Positions 38,350 through 49,363 of a stretch of DNA of 64,000 nt are shown piece by piece. The position numbers were made by a program, and so were the translations under genes. A model generated the notes under the pieces. That model saw only the letters and a list, made by a program, of their open reading frames with translations. It did not search any database and was not told where the DNA came from. Location of the stretch: positions 18,209,501 to 18,273,500 of the forward strand of contig JAIVEN010000015.1 in the NCBI GenBank assembly GCA_026686845.1, in the 5' to 3' direction. The stretch is from Adenanthera pavonina (lineage: Eukaryota > Streptophyta > Magnoliopsida > Fabales > Fabaceae). Within the stretch, counting starts at the first letter, position 1; the number at the start of each line of letters is the position of its first letter.

Positions 38350-39690
38350 ATGGGAGCAAAAACTGAACAACAGGGAAAGCAGGATGATGAAAGACCTAGT
38401 GCCAGCCCCATCACAGAGGCACAGTTCCTCTCCTGGAAGCGCCAGAAGGTCTTTTGATCGATTAGGGTTTTCGTTTCTTACACTGGCGTTAGATTGTGTC
38501 TATTTTTTCTTTCGCCTAAACGTTGAGGATTGCTCCTTTTTTTGTTTTTCCTGCCTTCTAATACGTCTGTTTCTTTCTGCAATCTAAATTAGAACTCGCT
38601 GATAAATTTTAATTTTAATTTAGTTAAATTCTCGATCTCTTACATAGTTGATTAATGAGATAAAAAGTATATCTTAATAGTATTTGTTGGAATGAATATC
38701 TTTTCCTGGGACAATGGAATGAAGTTAGCACTTATTAGGTTTCTCCTAGTGCTTTCATGATGATTTGGGGTGGAAGTTTTTGTTTTGAAAACCTTTGTAA
38801 TTTTGCTTTGAATTGGGTTTCAATGATTGATAGTGAATGCAGCTTGCAAGAATTCGAATTTGGTTTCTCCGCTAATCAAATATCACCTGTAGATCAAATT
38901 CAAAGTCTTACTTATAGATTTAGATTTGAAACTATAATATCACTCTCTCTATATATAGATATACTGATACACACAGATTAACAGATGTTCTGTTTTGAAA
39001 GGAAGCTGAATTACAAGAAATCTCAGCGTAGTCAAATACCTGCCACATAATTTATCCACTGATCTAAAGCCCAAGGACTTGAGAAGCTGGATTTCATGCT
39101 ACTGCGACTGACCATGATTTAATGTTAGCACTAGTTAATCTTAGTGATGGCCCTGAAAGGAAAAGGAAGGAATGTAGCATAGAGAAGATGTATTCAACTC
39201 TGAACACTTGTGTCTCCTGTCTTAACTTGTTCTGTGAGACGATATAGCTTAATTCATGAATGGAAGAATTATCTTAAACTAGATTTGTTTGGTTTGAAAC
39301 TTCTTTAGCAATTTCCATATTGTTGAGGTTAGATTTGATTTTTAATAGATGCCTTTCCTAGTGATTTATAACTTGAGATTTTATTGTGAATTATGGATTA
39401 TTGGACTGCCTATACCAAGGATTGATGTCAATCAGAGTAACATACCAAAGTTGGCCAAAAAAAAAAAAAGAGTAACATACCAAAGAATGTTTTAGCTACT
39501 GTTTTGTGAGGAACTTTTTTTCCCTTATTGTTGATATGTATCTGGCTTCTGGCAGGATGCTGCTGCATCAGCCAGAAAAGCTGAAGCATCCAGGAAACGT
39601 GCTGAGGATATTGCATCAGGAATCACCCAAATGAATGGCCGGGAGCTATTTCAACATGAGCCATGGGTGTTTGATAACTCACTTTATTGA
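38350..39690 (+). CDS. Small two-exon protein with a GRELF motif (ZC3H15/Tma46 C-terminus-like)
   Basis: Exon 1 is 38350-38448 and exon 2 is 39556-39690. Both splice sites are canonical, and together they give a complete 77-aa frame from ATG to TGA. The protein reads MGAKTEQQGKQ, then PITEAQFLSWKRQKD, a basic Ala/Lys/Arg helix, and MNGRELFQHEPWVFDN at the end. The PITE..FL.WK...GRELF pattern resembles the C-terminal region of CCCH zinc-finger 15/Tma46-type proteins that bind DRG GTPases, but no CCCH fingers are present. It may be a genuine small plant protein or a partial copy of a larger gene. The clean start, stop and intron favour an intact gene. The family link is from memory and is moderate at best. 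Confidence 0.65.
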
Positions 39691-40710
39691 GGTTGATTTT
39701 CAGTCACTCATATAACTGCTTATGCCTTGAAGGCTTCTCCTGTAAAGTATTAAATCTGCATCATCTTGGGTTCCAGTTTCGGGTTTTCTAAAGTTTCAGG
39801 TGTTAGTTTTTCTTTTTTTGTTTTTGGGTCCGTATGTTAGTGATGTTACTTTATGCTCGAAATCTACTAAGTCTGAAATAGGAAAAAGCTGGACCATTCT
39901 TGAAGGGAAAAAGTTGCTTGTGTAGCTGGCCTTGGTGGAAGTATTTCAGATTAAAGTTCTTGAACTTTTGTTGAGTGGCTGGATTTATAGTATCAACAGT
40001 GTTGGGGATTTTAATTTTGTTACGAGGTACTTTGAGAGTAGAGTGGAAATTAGATCTCAGATCAAATTTCACTAGCACTCTCATTTGAGCCTAGTTTCAT
40101 GCAATTATTGTTGTACCTTTGAGATTCATGACCATTTGGTGTTACTAATATCTTGTTTTGAATAATTTGGTAAAATAGTTACTGTTTATAATATGATTAT
40201 ATTTTCCTAAAATTTTAGGACAAAACATGAGTCCCAGCATTGGCTACTGCTCTGCAAACATGTGATCTACAGCATGGTAATTACTTGATTTTACATTTAA
40301 TCTGAAATCCAAACCTAGTTTATGCATAAAATTTCCTGTGAAGTAAGTTTTCCGATACTGATGCATCGGCTAAGAGGAACACAAAAATCTTTCAGAAAGG
40401 ACTGGATATTTGAGATCACTAGTGCCAACTGGACAGTTGAGAATACTTGAGCGAGAGGGGCATGTCAAAACCCTACATAAAAGGAAAATAGAAGCGTATT
40501 TTGTCATTCATTAAATCTCAAAATATATTTAGCTCAAAACATAAACGGTAAACCACAAAAAGTAATTGCAATTACCACGTCTTTTGAGGCATCTAATATG
40601 AGGGTCAATAGGAAAACCCCTCCTCTCAAATTCTGGGTCATAGGCAGAGTTCATTAGTGGCCTGAAAATTCGAACCCTGAAAAATTTTAAACTTTTGACA
40701 TCGTCAGTTT
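39691..40710. other. 3' flanks of two convergent genes
   Basis: Probably the 3' UTRs of the small + strand gene and the - strand gene ending at 40711. No additional coding region is seen. Confidence 0.4.
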
Positions 40711-42982
40711 TCATACATATAAGAGCAACCGAAAGATGCCTTTTTTAAAAGCTCTAAAGGACCACCTCGCATCAGGAAGGGTTGCTTCTGCATTTTGATC
40801 ATTTTCTAATTTTACTTTTGCTTTTTCAAAAGAGGGAGATATTTCACCTCTTTCATCTGCAGCCTCCTTCTGAAAACAAACAAAGTATAAGCACAAAATC
40901 TTAGTTTAGGTTTATACATTCTTTGGCATGGAAAAACGAGAGAAATAGATACCTTTGGACGTTTGGATGATGACGATTCTCCAACTTCAAATCGTCTTTG
41001 AAAACGATTCTTATATGATAATCCTTGTCCCTATAGGTTATGAAGACACATTTGAAACCTTGTGCATGTTTTTTGGTTATAGGAAATAATCAAGTTACAA
41101 GTAACAATTTGTTTGAACTGTAGATCCTAGGAACTCCTTTGAAATAAATGAATATGAAGCTCACATGTTGATTTTGTACGCCCATAATTGGAGTAAGAGA
41201 GGAAGTGGTGGCCAATTGTTGAATCCTCTGATTTACAGCAGTGACAAATTCCTCAAGTGTTTGCACCCTGTGATGATTCAACAAAAGTAATGTTACCTAG
41301 AACAGCCAACGTGATTGGAATCATGTGAAGTACACAGAAATCACAGATACCTAGAAGACGAAGAATATTCTCCAAATTGTTCTTCCTCACGCTCTCTAGT
41401 GACAATGTTATTTGCAAAAGCAGAGGAAGAACTCTGCAGCTGAACACCAAAAGTTTCCTGGAACCTGAATTGAGAAATGAATAATATGAATAAAAGAGAT
41501 TATAAAGGCGTGTATAGTCAGATAAAATTATAAACGAATATACTTTGTTATAGTCACAAGGGCAAAATTACCCACAAGATCCAAGTACCTGGGAGCTCCT
41601 AAAGCACGAGGCAATGTGGTACTCCATGGAATCTGTAGAAATCTTGCTGATTGACAAGATTCTGATAACCTCATTGACCTGCATTTCAAAATGAATCGAC
41701 AATGATGAGTAGGTCTCTCTAGTAAAGGCTGTTTTGCTCACTCAATGAAAAAGGCAGAACCAGTCCCTTCTTACCTAAACCCAATTGAAGTGGAGGTTTG
41801 AGACAGGTAATGATAGCTTTCTTGATAATTAGAAACGAGGGGGTATCTGTAAGGAGAAACAGAAAATTGCATAATACACAAGTAGACTGAAATTAAAATC
41901 TTAGTGTCAATGATTTGATACCTTGGAGGCATCGAAGATGCAGGTATAAAGGAATACATGGTGCCCCCTGTCGACCTAGTTTGTCCACGATTATTGTGGA
42001 ACATAGCAGGCCTATAAACAAGAGAATTCAGTCTCACATAAAAAGCGAGTACCGAGAAGGAAGATCAGGACGAGGCCAGATGGATCCGTAAAGTTCATTT
42101 TGATAATGATCATGACTTGGGTGGAAGCGTCAGAGCAATGTGAAAATAGAACAACACGCTTGTTATTTGATCCATTATTTAATTATTATATATAGAGGTG
42201 CCAATTGTGTAATACCGTAATTTTAGGGGGGAAATGGAAGTAAACTACTTACGTGGGATAAGTTGGGTACAGAGGCTGCCAGTTATAGTTTGGCATTCCG
42301 GAGGCATAGCTAACTCTGAAAGGAATGCCAGTAGGTTGATGGGGCCTAAAAAAAAGAGATATGAAATAATGAATGCATTTGCTTGCAAAAATCAAGTGCT
42401 ATCTAGTCCACAAAGCAGAGGAGTCATACTGCATGTAGTTGGGGGCATAATCATATGCACTATTAGCCCGCAGGGAATTGGTAACTTTGGGACCTAAAGT
42501 TGAAGAAAGTGAAGTCTAAATGATCTAAGAAAACTTGGTGATAAGTGTTAAAGCTCCTAGTGGCATACCTTGTGATATTGAATCCGCCGTAAGGGGTGAG
42601 GTGCTGGTGCCTGTGCCTGTGCCTGTGCCACCTTTGGCTCGTCATGAATGGCATGTGAGGTGCCTGAGCCTGCTTATTAGGATAATACATGTGAGTGCAT
42701 TTGTTCCAACATGGTTCACAAAAATGCACGTTTAGATTATTCGTAGTTATGTGCAGCAAAGATGGGATGGAGTGTGATTGCTGATAATTGATTGCATGAT
42801 AGCTGCTGCTGCTAACAATATTACTTTGCACCACCACCTGATGGTTTGTGCTCCTCTGATTATTGGGAAAATCCGAGCCTTCAAGTCTGCAACATACGAA
42901 TGGAAGACGGGTTACTGATAGCAACAAATTAAGATGGACAATGGTAATTTTGGTTGAGTAACCTAAGTCGGCAAGTTCTCAT
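40711..42982 (-). CDS. Unrecognised multi-exon protein gene, Ser/Gln/His-rich
   Basis: I do not recognise the family. Splice-consistent exons on the - strand are 42982-42963 (from an internal ATG), 42886-42569, 42459-42430, 42345-42253, 42011-41922, 41846-41775, 41678-41589, 41464-41351, 41267-41165, 41030-40953 and 40869-40711. All have canonical GT-AG borders and nearly all have phase 2 junctions. They join to 388 aa without a stop. The 318-bp exon encodes an HRHRHRHQH run from a GGCACA-type hexanucleotide repeat at about 42602-42634. Later parts include Tyr/Pro-rich YNWQPLYPTYPT, the possible helix VQTLEEFVTAVNQRIQQL, and a basic KNRFQRRF...SSSKRPKK patch that could be a nuclear signal. 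No membrane segment or catalytic motif is visible. The N-terminus is uncertain because upstream exon-like pieces exist (next entry). Confidence 0.6.
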
Positions 42983-43020
42983 TGATAGACTGGAGAGGGT
43001 GATTGAGTCGATTCCCTAAC

Positions 43021-44830
43021 CTCATCGAAGCTGGGGCCCCGCTTGATGAAGCCTGATCAGTTTATCAAACAACAGAATCATGTCAAGTTCATACAATACC
43101 ATAGTAACATTTGGAAACAAAATTATCAAATTTGATTACTGTAAGAGGTATGTATTAAGTTAACTTCACGTTAGATTTCTTTTAATTTTTCTTCTGCTTC
43201 TCATTGATATATGACTGAACTCTTAGTCTTGATCTATCCTTGAACTTTGTTTTGTATCATACAATGAAAGAGCAACATGGCTATGATGAGGAATCATTGG
43301 TTCACGCTAATGGGAAATGGTTTAGATGGGTTTGGTTTACCCTCGGATGAATTGAAGTGGGTGCAGGTGGTAAACGGGGCAGCAGAATGGGAGCATTAGG
43401 TATAGCTGAAGTATTTGGTTAGTTCTGAGAGTCAGCATTATCTGTTGGCTACTCTTTATGTCTGGATAAAACCTCTGTAGATTGAGCCTGAACAATAATA
43501 TTACAGGGGAAGAGAAAACAATGGTATCATGAGAATGATTCGCTACAAACTAAACTCTAGTATAGATCAGATGACAGAGTCGGAGAAGAAAAAGAAAGAG
43601 AGATTGTAGTGGTACATCAAGTGAACTGGGATGTTTCCCATTGCGAGGACTGCTTGGAGGTGATGGGGATGCAAGGCCTTCTAATATCGTATTTGTTTCA
43701 CTAAAATCCACTCCTAACTCTAGACCTGTTAATTAGTTCTATTCCCACGTCCACCTTCATATTTTTCATCACCCCTTCCACGTTAGTCAAACAAAATATA
43801 CATGTCAGTCATTAGGTACAAGTTATCGAGTGGACTAAACCAATTGTTCATTTCAAAAATTACATCTAATAATAAGATTTGGATCCTTTAGAATGAATCT
43901 CTAGCATTTGTGAAATTGAATATAAACTAGTAGGGTTTTCTGTTTAATTTTATCAATTTCAAAGACTGTCAACTTCAAATGATTTAGATTCCTAGTAATA
44001 TGTTTACATATTTAATTTAAATCAAATCAGTTTAATGACTTTTTAGTTTTTATTTTATTTAAAAATTTAAAATTGGGTGATACAATTGGTTTTTGACACC
44101 AAATATCAAAGATATTTGGTTTTTAGTACTACATTTTATTTTTTTTAGTGGTCAGATTTGAATTTTTCTAAATAAAATTTGAAAATTTCCAATTGAGACT
44201 TGAATTTTTTTCAATAACTGGAACTCAAATTTTTCCAATTGAGAATTGAATTTTCTAGTTGAGATTCAATTTTTTTTTCCAAAAAAAATGAACTATGGTA
44301 CCACAATGGGATGAGAGAAAATTTTGGATGTTTAGAGAAAATGGGATGAGAGAAAATGGAGTGGAAAAAAAACGTGAGAAAAGAATGTTTCCTCTCCTTA
44401 TGTTTAAATGGATTAGATGGATGAGAGAAAACTAAGTGGAAAGAAAATTTTGGGAAAAAAAAAATGTAGGTCACATGTCCCTTTTATCTTTCCAAAATGT
44501 CTTCATCTCCTAAATTTCTCCATTTTTCGAGGAAAAATTTTGGAAAAAAAATATATGACTCAATGCTTTTTCTTCTTCCCCATTTTGTTTTTTTCCCTAT
44601 TTTCTCTTTTTATCCAAATATTAGAAGATCTATTTTCTATTTTATTATCTTCTCTAGTTTTTTCTTTTTTCTATTTTTTTTCTCTACCCAATTATCGGGT
44701 TGAAGTTAGTGATTAAACTAAAAAAAGACGGCAAAGAAAAAATAATATTTTTATTTTTTTACTGTACCAAATGTATTCTAATTACCTCTAAGTCAGTCAT
44801 TTCTATGTTAGAGCTTGAGCTTCCGAGCTT
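43021..44830 (-). pseudogene. Decayed upstream exons of the unrecognised gene
   Basis: Exon-like pieces on the - strand lie upstream of the 388-aa frame. They are about 44834-44786 (LGSSSSNIEMTDLE), 43727-43623 (DFSETNTILEGLASPSPPSS), 43488-43342 (SAIPNAPILLPRLPPAPTS) and 43052-43021 (ASSSGAPASM). Each is bordered by plausible splice motifs, but the third contains in-frame TAG and TAA, and the phases do not chain cleanly into the downstream exons. They look like the former 5' half of the gene, now broken, or alternative exons. A T-rich block at 44200-44720 lies inside the first interval. Confidence 0.4.
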
Positions 44831-44834
44831 TGCC

Positions 44835-46330
44835 CTGTAAACAAGAAGTTAATTAATATAAGAGCACCTCAAAGGGTATAAAAATATGCCAATTTATATT
44901 GAGAAAGGCAATCATCAATATTATTTATGCTATATCTACAAGAATGCATTGACTCCTCTAGCAGAATATGTCAACAACATAATGGAAAAAAAATGTTCAT
45001 GACAGTAAAATTTGGAGAAAGAGGATGGTAGAACTACGGATTTCATGAAATAAGGTTTAAGTCCCACCCAATTTAATAAAGAAAATTTTGTGTTGGCCAT
45101 GACCATAAAAATAACACAAATTTAAAAGCTTTAGACTATAATCAAAATACAATCAGGGAAGGAATCTAAAATACTAAGAATGAGTTGTTGAAAACTGGAG
45201 ATTAACAAGGATTTGCATGTATCAAGTTGATTAGAATACGATCGCGATGGGATTTATATACACTGAGAAGGACTACTATGGATGTGTTTGTTTTCGCGTT
45301 TGTCTTACGCAAATGCTACTCCAAACATGCTAAGTAAAGAACTCGGGATCGACGGAGATTTACTAATCTCAATGGGTGACCAAAACACTCTGATTGATCC
45401 TTATTTATAATAAAATATTGCGTGAAGTATCATTGAGATAAAATATTCACTTTTTTTCATTATTGTAATTTTTGTTGTTTGTTTCTTCTAGTAAATAATC
45501 AATTTTCTCAATATCTTCTTTCCATACCTCTTTTCGTGCATAATCTCTTCTATGATTAATAAATAAATAATTTTTTATACAAATTACTCCATTAACAAGA
45601 GTATATTTATTTTCCAAAATCATGTAATTTCCCAAAGGGAACTACACGCAAATAAAAGGAATCCATTTCTTAGCTATGAAAGAAAATTTGTAATTGGAAA
45701 CGTGTTTTTATTTTTTTTTATGTGAGAAGTGTGAAAGGAAAAAAAACATAGAGGAGTAATTCAAAAATTAAATGAGACGATAAAAATAGTTTTAATTGTT
45801 ATTCCGACCTTATTAGTGGAAAACATTTCTCCAATTAATTTCAGTGCACAACTACATAAGAATATTTAAGTGCAAAAAAATAAAAAATAAAAAGAAAAAA
45901 GTAGGCTCTGTTTGATTAACATTTAATAGTGAACATCGAAGGAGCGCGCGGTGTGATTCATCCACATATATTAAACTTTGATAAGATTCATAATAGTTTC
46001 ATTATCAAATTTCTTAATTAAAACATAATATTTATACAAGTTAATATATTACGAAAAATTAATATGTCTATTATATTTTAATTAAGAATTACGAGTAGAT
46101 GATAAAGATATTAAACAATTAAGCAAAAAAAATTGATTACAAAAAGTAAAATATGATAAAGTGGGGTGTGAGAATGTGCAATTGATATTCCTTGTGTGAG
46201 CATAGTAAAATTTGTGATCTGCTATGAATGTGCATCTCATTTAATTCTACTGAATTGCATTCAATGAATTATGTTCAATGCATCTTTAGTGTGGATTTTG
46301 CATTTATTGCTTTAAATAACTTTATTGATT
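44835..46330. other. AT-rich intergenic DNA
   Basis: Nothing coding or clearly structured is seen apart from A/T homopolymers. The frame at 45447-45635 on the - strand is low-complexity and not supported. Confidence 0.35.
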
Positions 46331-46370
46331 TACTCCCTCAAGTTTATATTACTCCCTCTAATTGTTAATA

Positions 46371-46635
46371 CTCCCTCTGGTCCTATATATAAGATCATTT
46401 TAACCGAATCACGCGAATTAAGAAAGGGAGTTAAAACTAATTAACTACCTCGATTTCTCTGAAAATTTCAACCTTTTTCCAAAACTACCCTTATTTAATC
46501 TCTCTCTTTTTCTCTTTGAATACATTAAATAGGGGCATTTTTTTGGAAATGCATAATAAATACCACCTCGTATATTGTAAAGGATCTTATATTTAGGACC
46601 AAGACAAAAGGTCCTATATATAGGACCGGAGGGAG
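46371..46635. mobile_element. Stowaway-like MITE, copy 1 of a tandem trio
   Basis: The ends CTCCCTCTGGTCCTATATATAA and CTATATATAGGACCGGAGGGAG are inverted repeats flanked by TA. The interior is AT-rich and non-coding. Two further Stowaway-type left ends (TACTCCCTCAAG at 46331 and TACTCCCTCTAATT at 46350) lie directly upstream without matching right ends. Confidence 0.8.
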
Positions 46636-46885
46636 TATAAGACTTTTTTAACCGAATCACGTGAATTAAGAATTATAATTAAAACTAATTAACTATCTCA
46701 ATTTCTCTGAAAATTTTAACATTTTTTCAAAACTACCCTTATTTAATCTCTCTCTCTTTCTCTTTGGATATATTAAATAAGGGTATTTTTCTGGAAATGT
46801 ATAATAAATAGTACCTCATATATTGTAAATGGTCTTATATTTAGGATCAGAATAAAAGATCCTATATATAGGACCGGAGGTAGTA
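46636..46885. mobile_element. Stowaway-like MITE, copy 2 of a tandem trio
   Basis: It is closely similar to copy 1 along its whole length (shared ACCGAATCACG, AACTACCCTTATTTAATCTC and GGACCGGAGG blocks). It starts directly at the TA after copy 1 and lacks its own CTCCCTCCGG left end. It ends GGACCGGAGGTAG then TA at 46884. Confidence 0.75.
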
Positions 46886-47132
46886 TAAGATATTTTGTAT
46901 TAATTATACTTATATTAAGGAAGTCATTTTTTACCTGAAATTAATGTAAAAGTATCAATATTTCCTATTTTACCCTTATTAAATACCTCATTTTATTATC
47001 ATTATAGGTTATAAATAAAAAGTAAGAAAGAATTAAAGACAGGGGTAAAATAGGAAGAAAAATATTCAATACCCTATATTTTGGATCAGAAACTTGTCAT
47101 ATAAAATGTCCTATAATATGGACTGGAGGGAG
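46886..47132. mobile_element. Stowaway-like MITE, copy 3 of a tandem trio, different subfamily
   Basis: It begins at the TA ending copy 2 and finishes TATGGACTGGAGGGAG followed by TA at 47133. The interior differs from copies 1 and 2 but has the same layout, including a block mirrored as TATTTTACCC and GGGTAAAATA. Confidence 0.6.
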
Positions 47133-47582
47133 TAACTGTTCTCTTATTCTAATTTTAAATGCCTTGCATTCAGTGTCCTTGTGTCATATTTTTTTATAAT
47201 CCTAAATATAAGATATTTTCTAAAAATAATATTTGGTCTAAAATATAGAACATCTTACAAGGTTGTCGGATACATTAATTATTTTTTTTATTCATACCCA
47301 TAATTTATAATTAACAGGTGAAAGATAAATGTTATTAAAAATAAAAGAGATAATGTAATTAATAAATAATGATGAAAAATATTGGAATTTTCAAACAAAT
47401 TTAATAATCTAACTCATTTTCTTAATATGTGTAAGATAGTTGAAAATATTTTATATTTAGGATAAGAGAAAGTAGTGTAGTTGACCTCACCTCAGCCCAT
47501 AATGAGAAAAGGCATATTCTCTACTATCCTTAATATATAAGTCACTTTTAACCATATCACCACTTTTAGGAAAAATACTTAC

Positions 47583-47744
47583 ATTAATTTAATTAATTAA
47601 AAGATTATTATCTTTTCTAGGATTATGGCTTTTGCATAAATATTCTTTGATAGCTGAATAAGAAACACTTCCTTTTTATTTCTCATATTTTTTTTTCTCT
47701 CAAATTCTCTACTTCATTTTCTCTATTCTTTACTTTATTTCACA
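47583..47744 (+). mobile_element. 5' LTR remnant of an old Ty1/copia element
   Basis: The segment TTTAATTAATTAAAAGATTATTATC through CTTTATTTCACA matches 58242-58414 with many substitutions. This is the 3' half of the LTR. The left part of the 5' LTR is replaced by unrelated sequence. Just after the end, GCATGTTAGTAACATG could be a decayed tRNA primer-binding site. Confidence 0.7.
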
Positions 47745-48270
47745 GCATGTTAGTAACATGATTTCACTTAAACATTGAGATATATTTTCTTCACTTATTA
47801 TATAATATCTATTATCAAGTTCTTTTTTTTCTTCTTCTAAATTAACTATTTATAGTGACTTTGAGTTAAATTTTTTTTAGTAAAAAAAAGTTATGCCACA
47901 TCTTAAGTGTGAAGCAATTTAATTGAGATGTTACATCTAAAATTATAGGCATAATTTAATATTTTTATTAATTGGATACTGAAATTATCTTCACAAAATA
48001 CAAAACAAATCCTAAAACTATGCACATTGAGTATAAATTAAATATTGAAGTTATCTATATTCAAAACAATTTAATTAAGATATCAAATTTAGAAGTATGA
48101 GACATAATTTCATTTCTCTATAAAATGAATATTGAAATTACCCATATTGTGAATCTTCAAATTATCCATGTAATATACAAGGTGAAACAGGAAGTTATCA
48201 ATAATTTATTCTTTGCCTTATTTTTTTGCTTTTGTTACCTTTGTTCTTTACCCAGAGCTGTGGATGTATG

Positions 48271-49021
48271 TGTTAGAGATAATTTGAAAAAACTAAAGTC
48301 CCACATTGGATGGGAGTAAGGTTTATGAAATGTATATAAGAGAGAGAAAACAAAGCATATTAAAATAATTACTGAACAAAAACGTTAAGTGGATTTAAAT
48401 ATTATTTATTTAATATTTAAAGTACTTAGCACTTAGCACTTGGCGCGTCGTGATCATTAGATTGATCTAACGGTGGAGATCTAGTCTGGTATGAATTTCA
48501 GATTAATATTTTAATTAATCATTTTTTTTTCAGAAACAGAATTTCAAATAACAACGTTCTGAAACAGTACATTTTGAAACAACATGTCATTTGATATTCT
48601 GTTTCAATTTGACAACAACATTTCAAATACAAAGTTCAGAAATGAACAGGTTCATGAACAACGTTTCAAATACAATGTTCAGAAACAAACAGGTTCATGA
48701 ACAACGTTTCAAATACAATGTTCAGAAACAAACAGGTTCATAAACAACGTTTCAATTTTCTGTTTTCTACTATTATAAAAGGATCAGACTAGAGACTAAA
48801 ATATACCTCACATTCTCTTCTCTTACTTACAATCTCTCTATTTCGTTCTGTGTTTTAAGGTATCTGAAGTTGTTGTCAGATATCTTTGGTGCTTAGAATA
48901 ACTCCTAGGGGTGATTCGTCGGATCCTTGCAGCAAACCTAGTGGGGGCGAATAACACTTTAAGGACAGTGTGTTATCATACGTTTCTGGGTACCGGTTGT
49001 TTTCATATACTGTTCCTAACA
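48271..49021 (+). mobile_element. Solo LTR of a Ty1/copia-type retrotransposon
   Basis: It starts TGTTAGAGATAATTTG and ends CTGTTCCTAACA, so the ends TGTTAG/CTAACA are perfect inverted repeats. Both sides carry the 5-bp target duplication GTATG (48266-48270 and 49022-49026). At 751 bp with no internal domain, it is a product of LTR-LTR recombination. A 43-bp unit is tandemly repeated three times at 48616-48744. The promoter-like TATAAAAGG is at about 48773, consistent with + orientation. Confidence 0.85.
48616..48744 (+). repeat. Tandem repeat, 43-bp unit, 3 copies
   Basis: The copies are at 48616-48658, 48659-48701 and 48702-48744, each CAACRTTTCAAATACA...GTTCATRAA. Copies 2 and 3 are almost identical; copy 1 has a few changes. 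They lie upstream of the putative TATA of the solo LTR, where retrotransposon enhancer repeats are often found. Confidence 0.85.
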
Positions 49022-49176
49022 GTATGTGCTTGGAATAACATTCACTTATTTGGCATACTTTTATTATTCCGATTCTAAATCATTATGACTTAATACGGAA
49101 TTTTTGTTTTCCTCTATGAGATTATGCTTTCGTTTGTTTCTGTTTAGGTTTTGATGAGATGATGGTTTTGGTTTAT

Positions 49177-49363
49177 ACACTGGCGGCTGAAAAGTATTTC
49201 AGCAAACAGGCAGTGTAAAAAACATAGTACCTTCAGTGGCGGCACTTATGAGATCAGCGTCGCACAGGATCTCGTCAAAATTCTGATCTCATAAGTGCCG
49301 CCACTGAAGGTACTATGTTTTTTACATTGCCTGTTTGCTGAAATACTCTTCAGCCGCCCGTGT
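49177..49363. repeat. Near-perfect inverted repeat (MITE or small-RNA hairpin)
   Basis: The left arm at 49177-49257 and right arm at 49283-49363 are 81 bp each and differ at only three positions. They surround a 25-bp loop. The arms start ACACTGGCGGCTG and run to CTTATGAGATCAG at the loop. The element is GC-richer than its AT-rich surroundings. No target duplication is evident. The arms contain two related GTGGCGGC-type motifs, as seen in the subterminal regions of some CACTA elements, but the class is not settled. Confidence 0.85.

Noticed and set aside
42535..42735. + strand frame with VPVPVPVP run
   Set aside because: It is the antisense reading of the His/Arg repeat in the - strand exon.
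43021..43026. A 6-bp intron joining 43052-43027 to the exon at 43015
   Set aside because: Far below any workable intron length, so the two pieces cannot be joined that way.
44211..44716. Frames of 68-99 codons in a T-rich block
   Set aside because: The Phe/Leu/Ser-rich products reflect base composition only.
48616..48744. CRISPR-like array
   Set aside because: The 43-bp units are directly contiguous with no spacers, and the DNA is a plant nuclear LTR.
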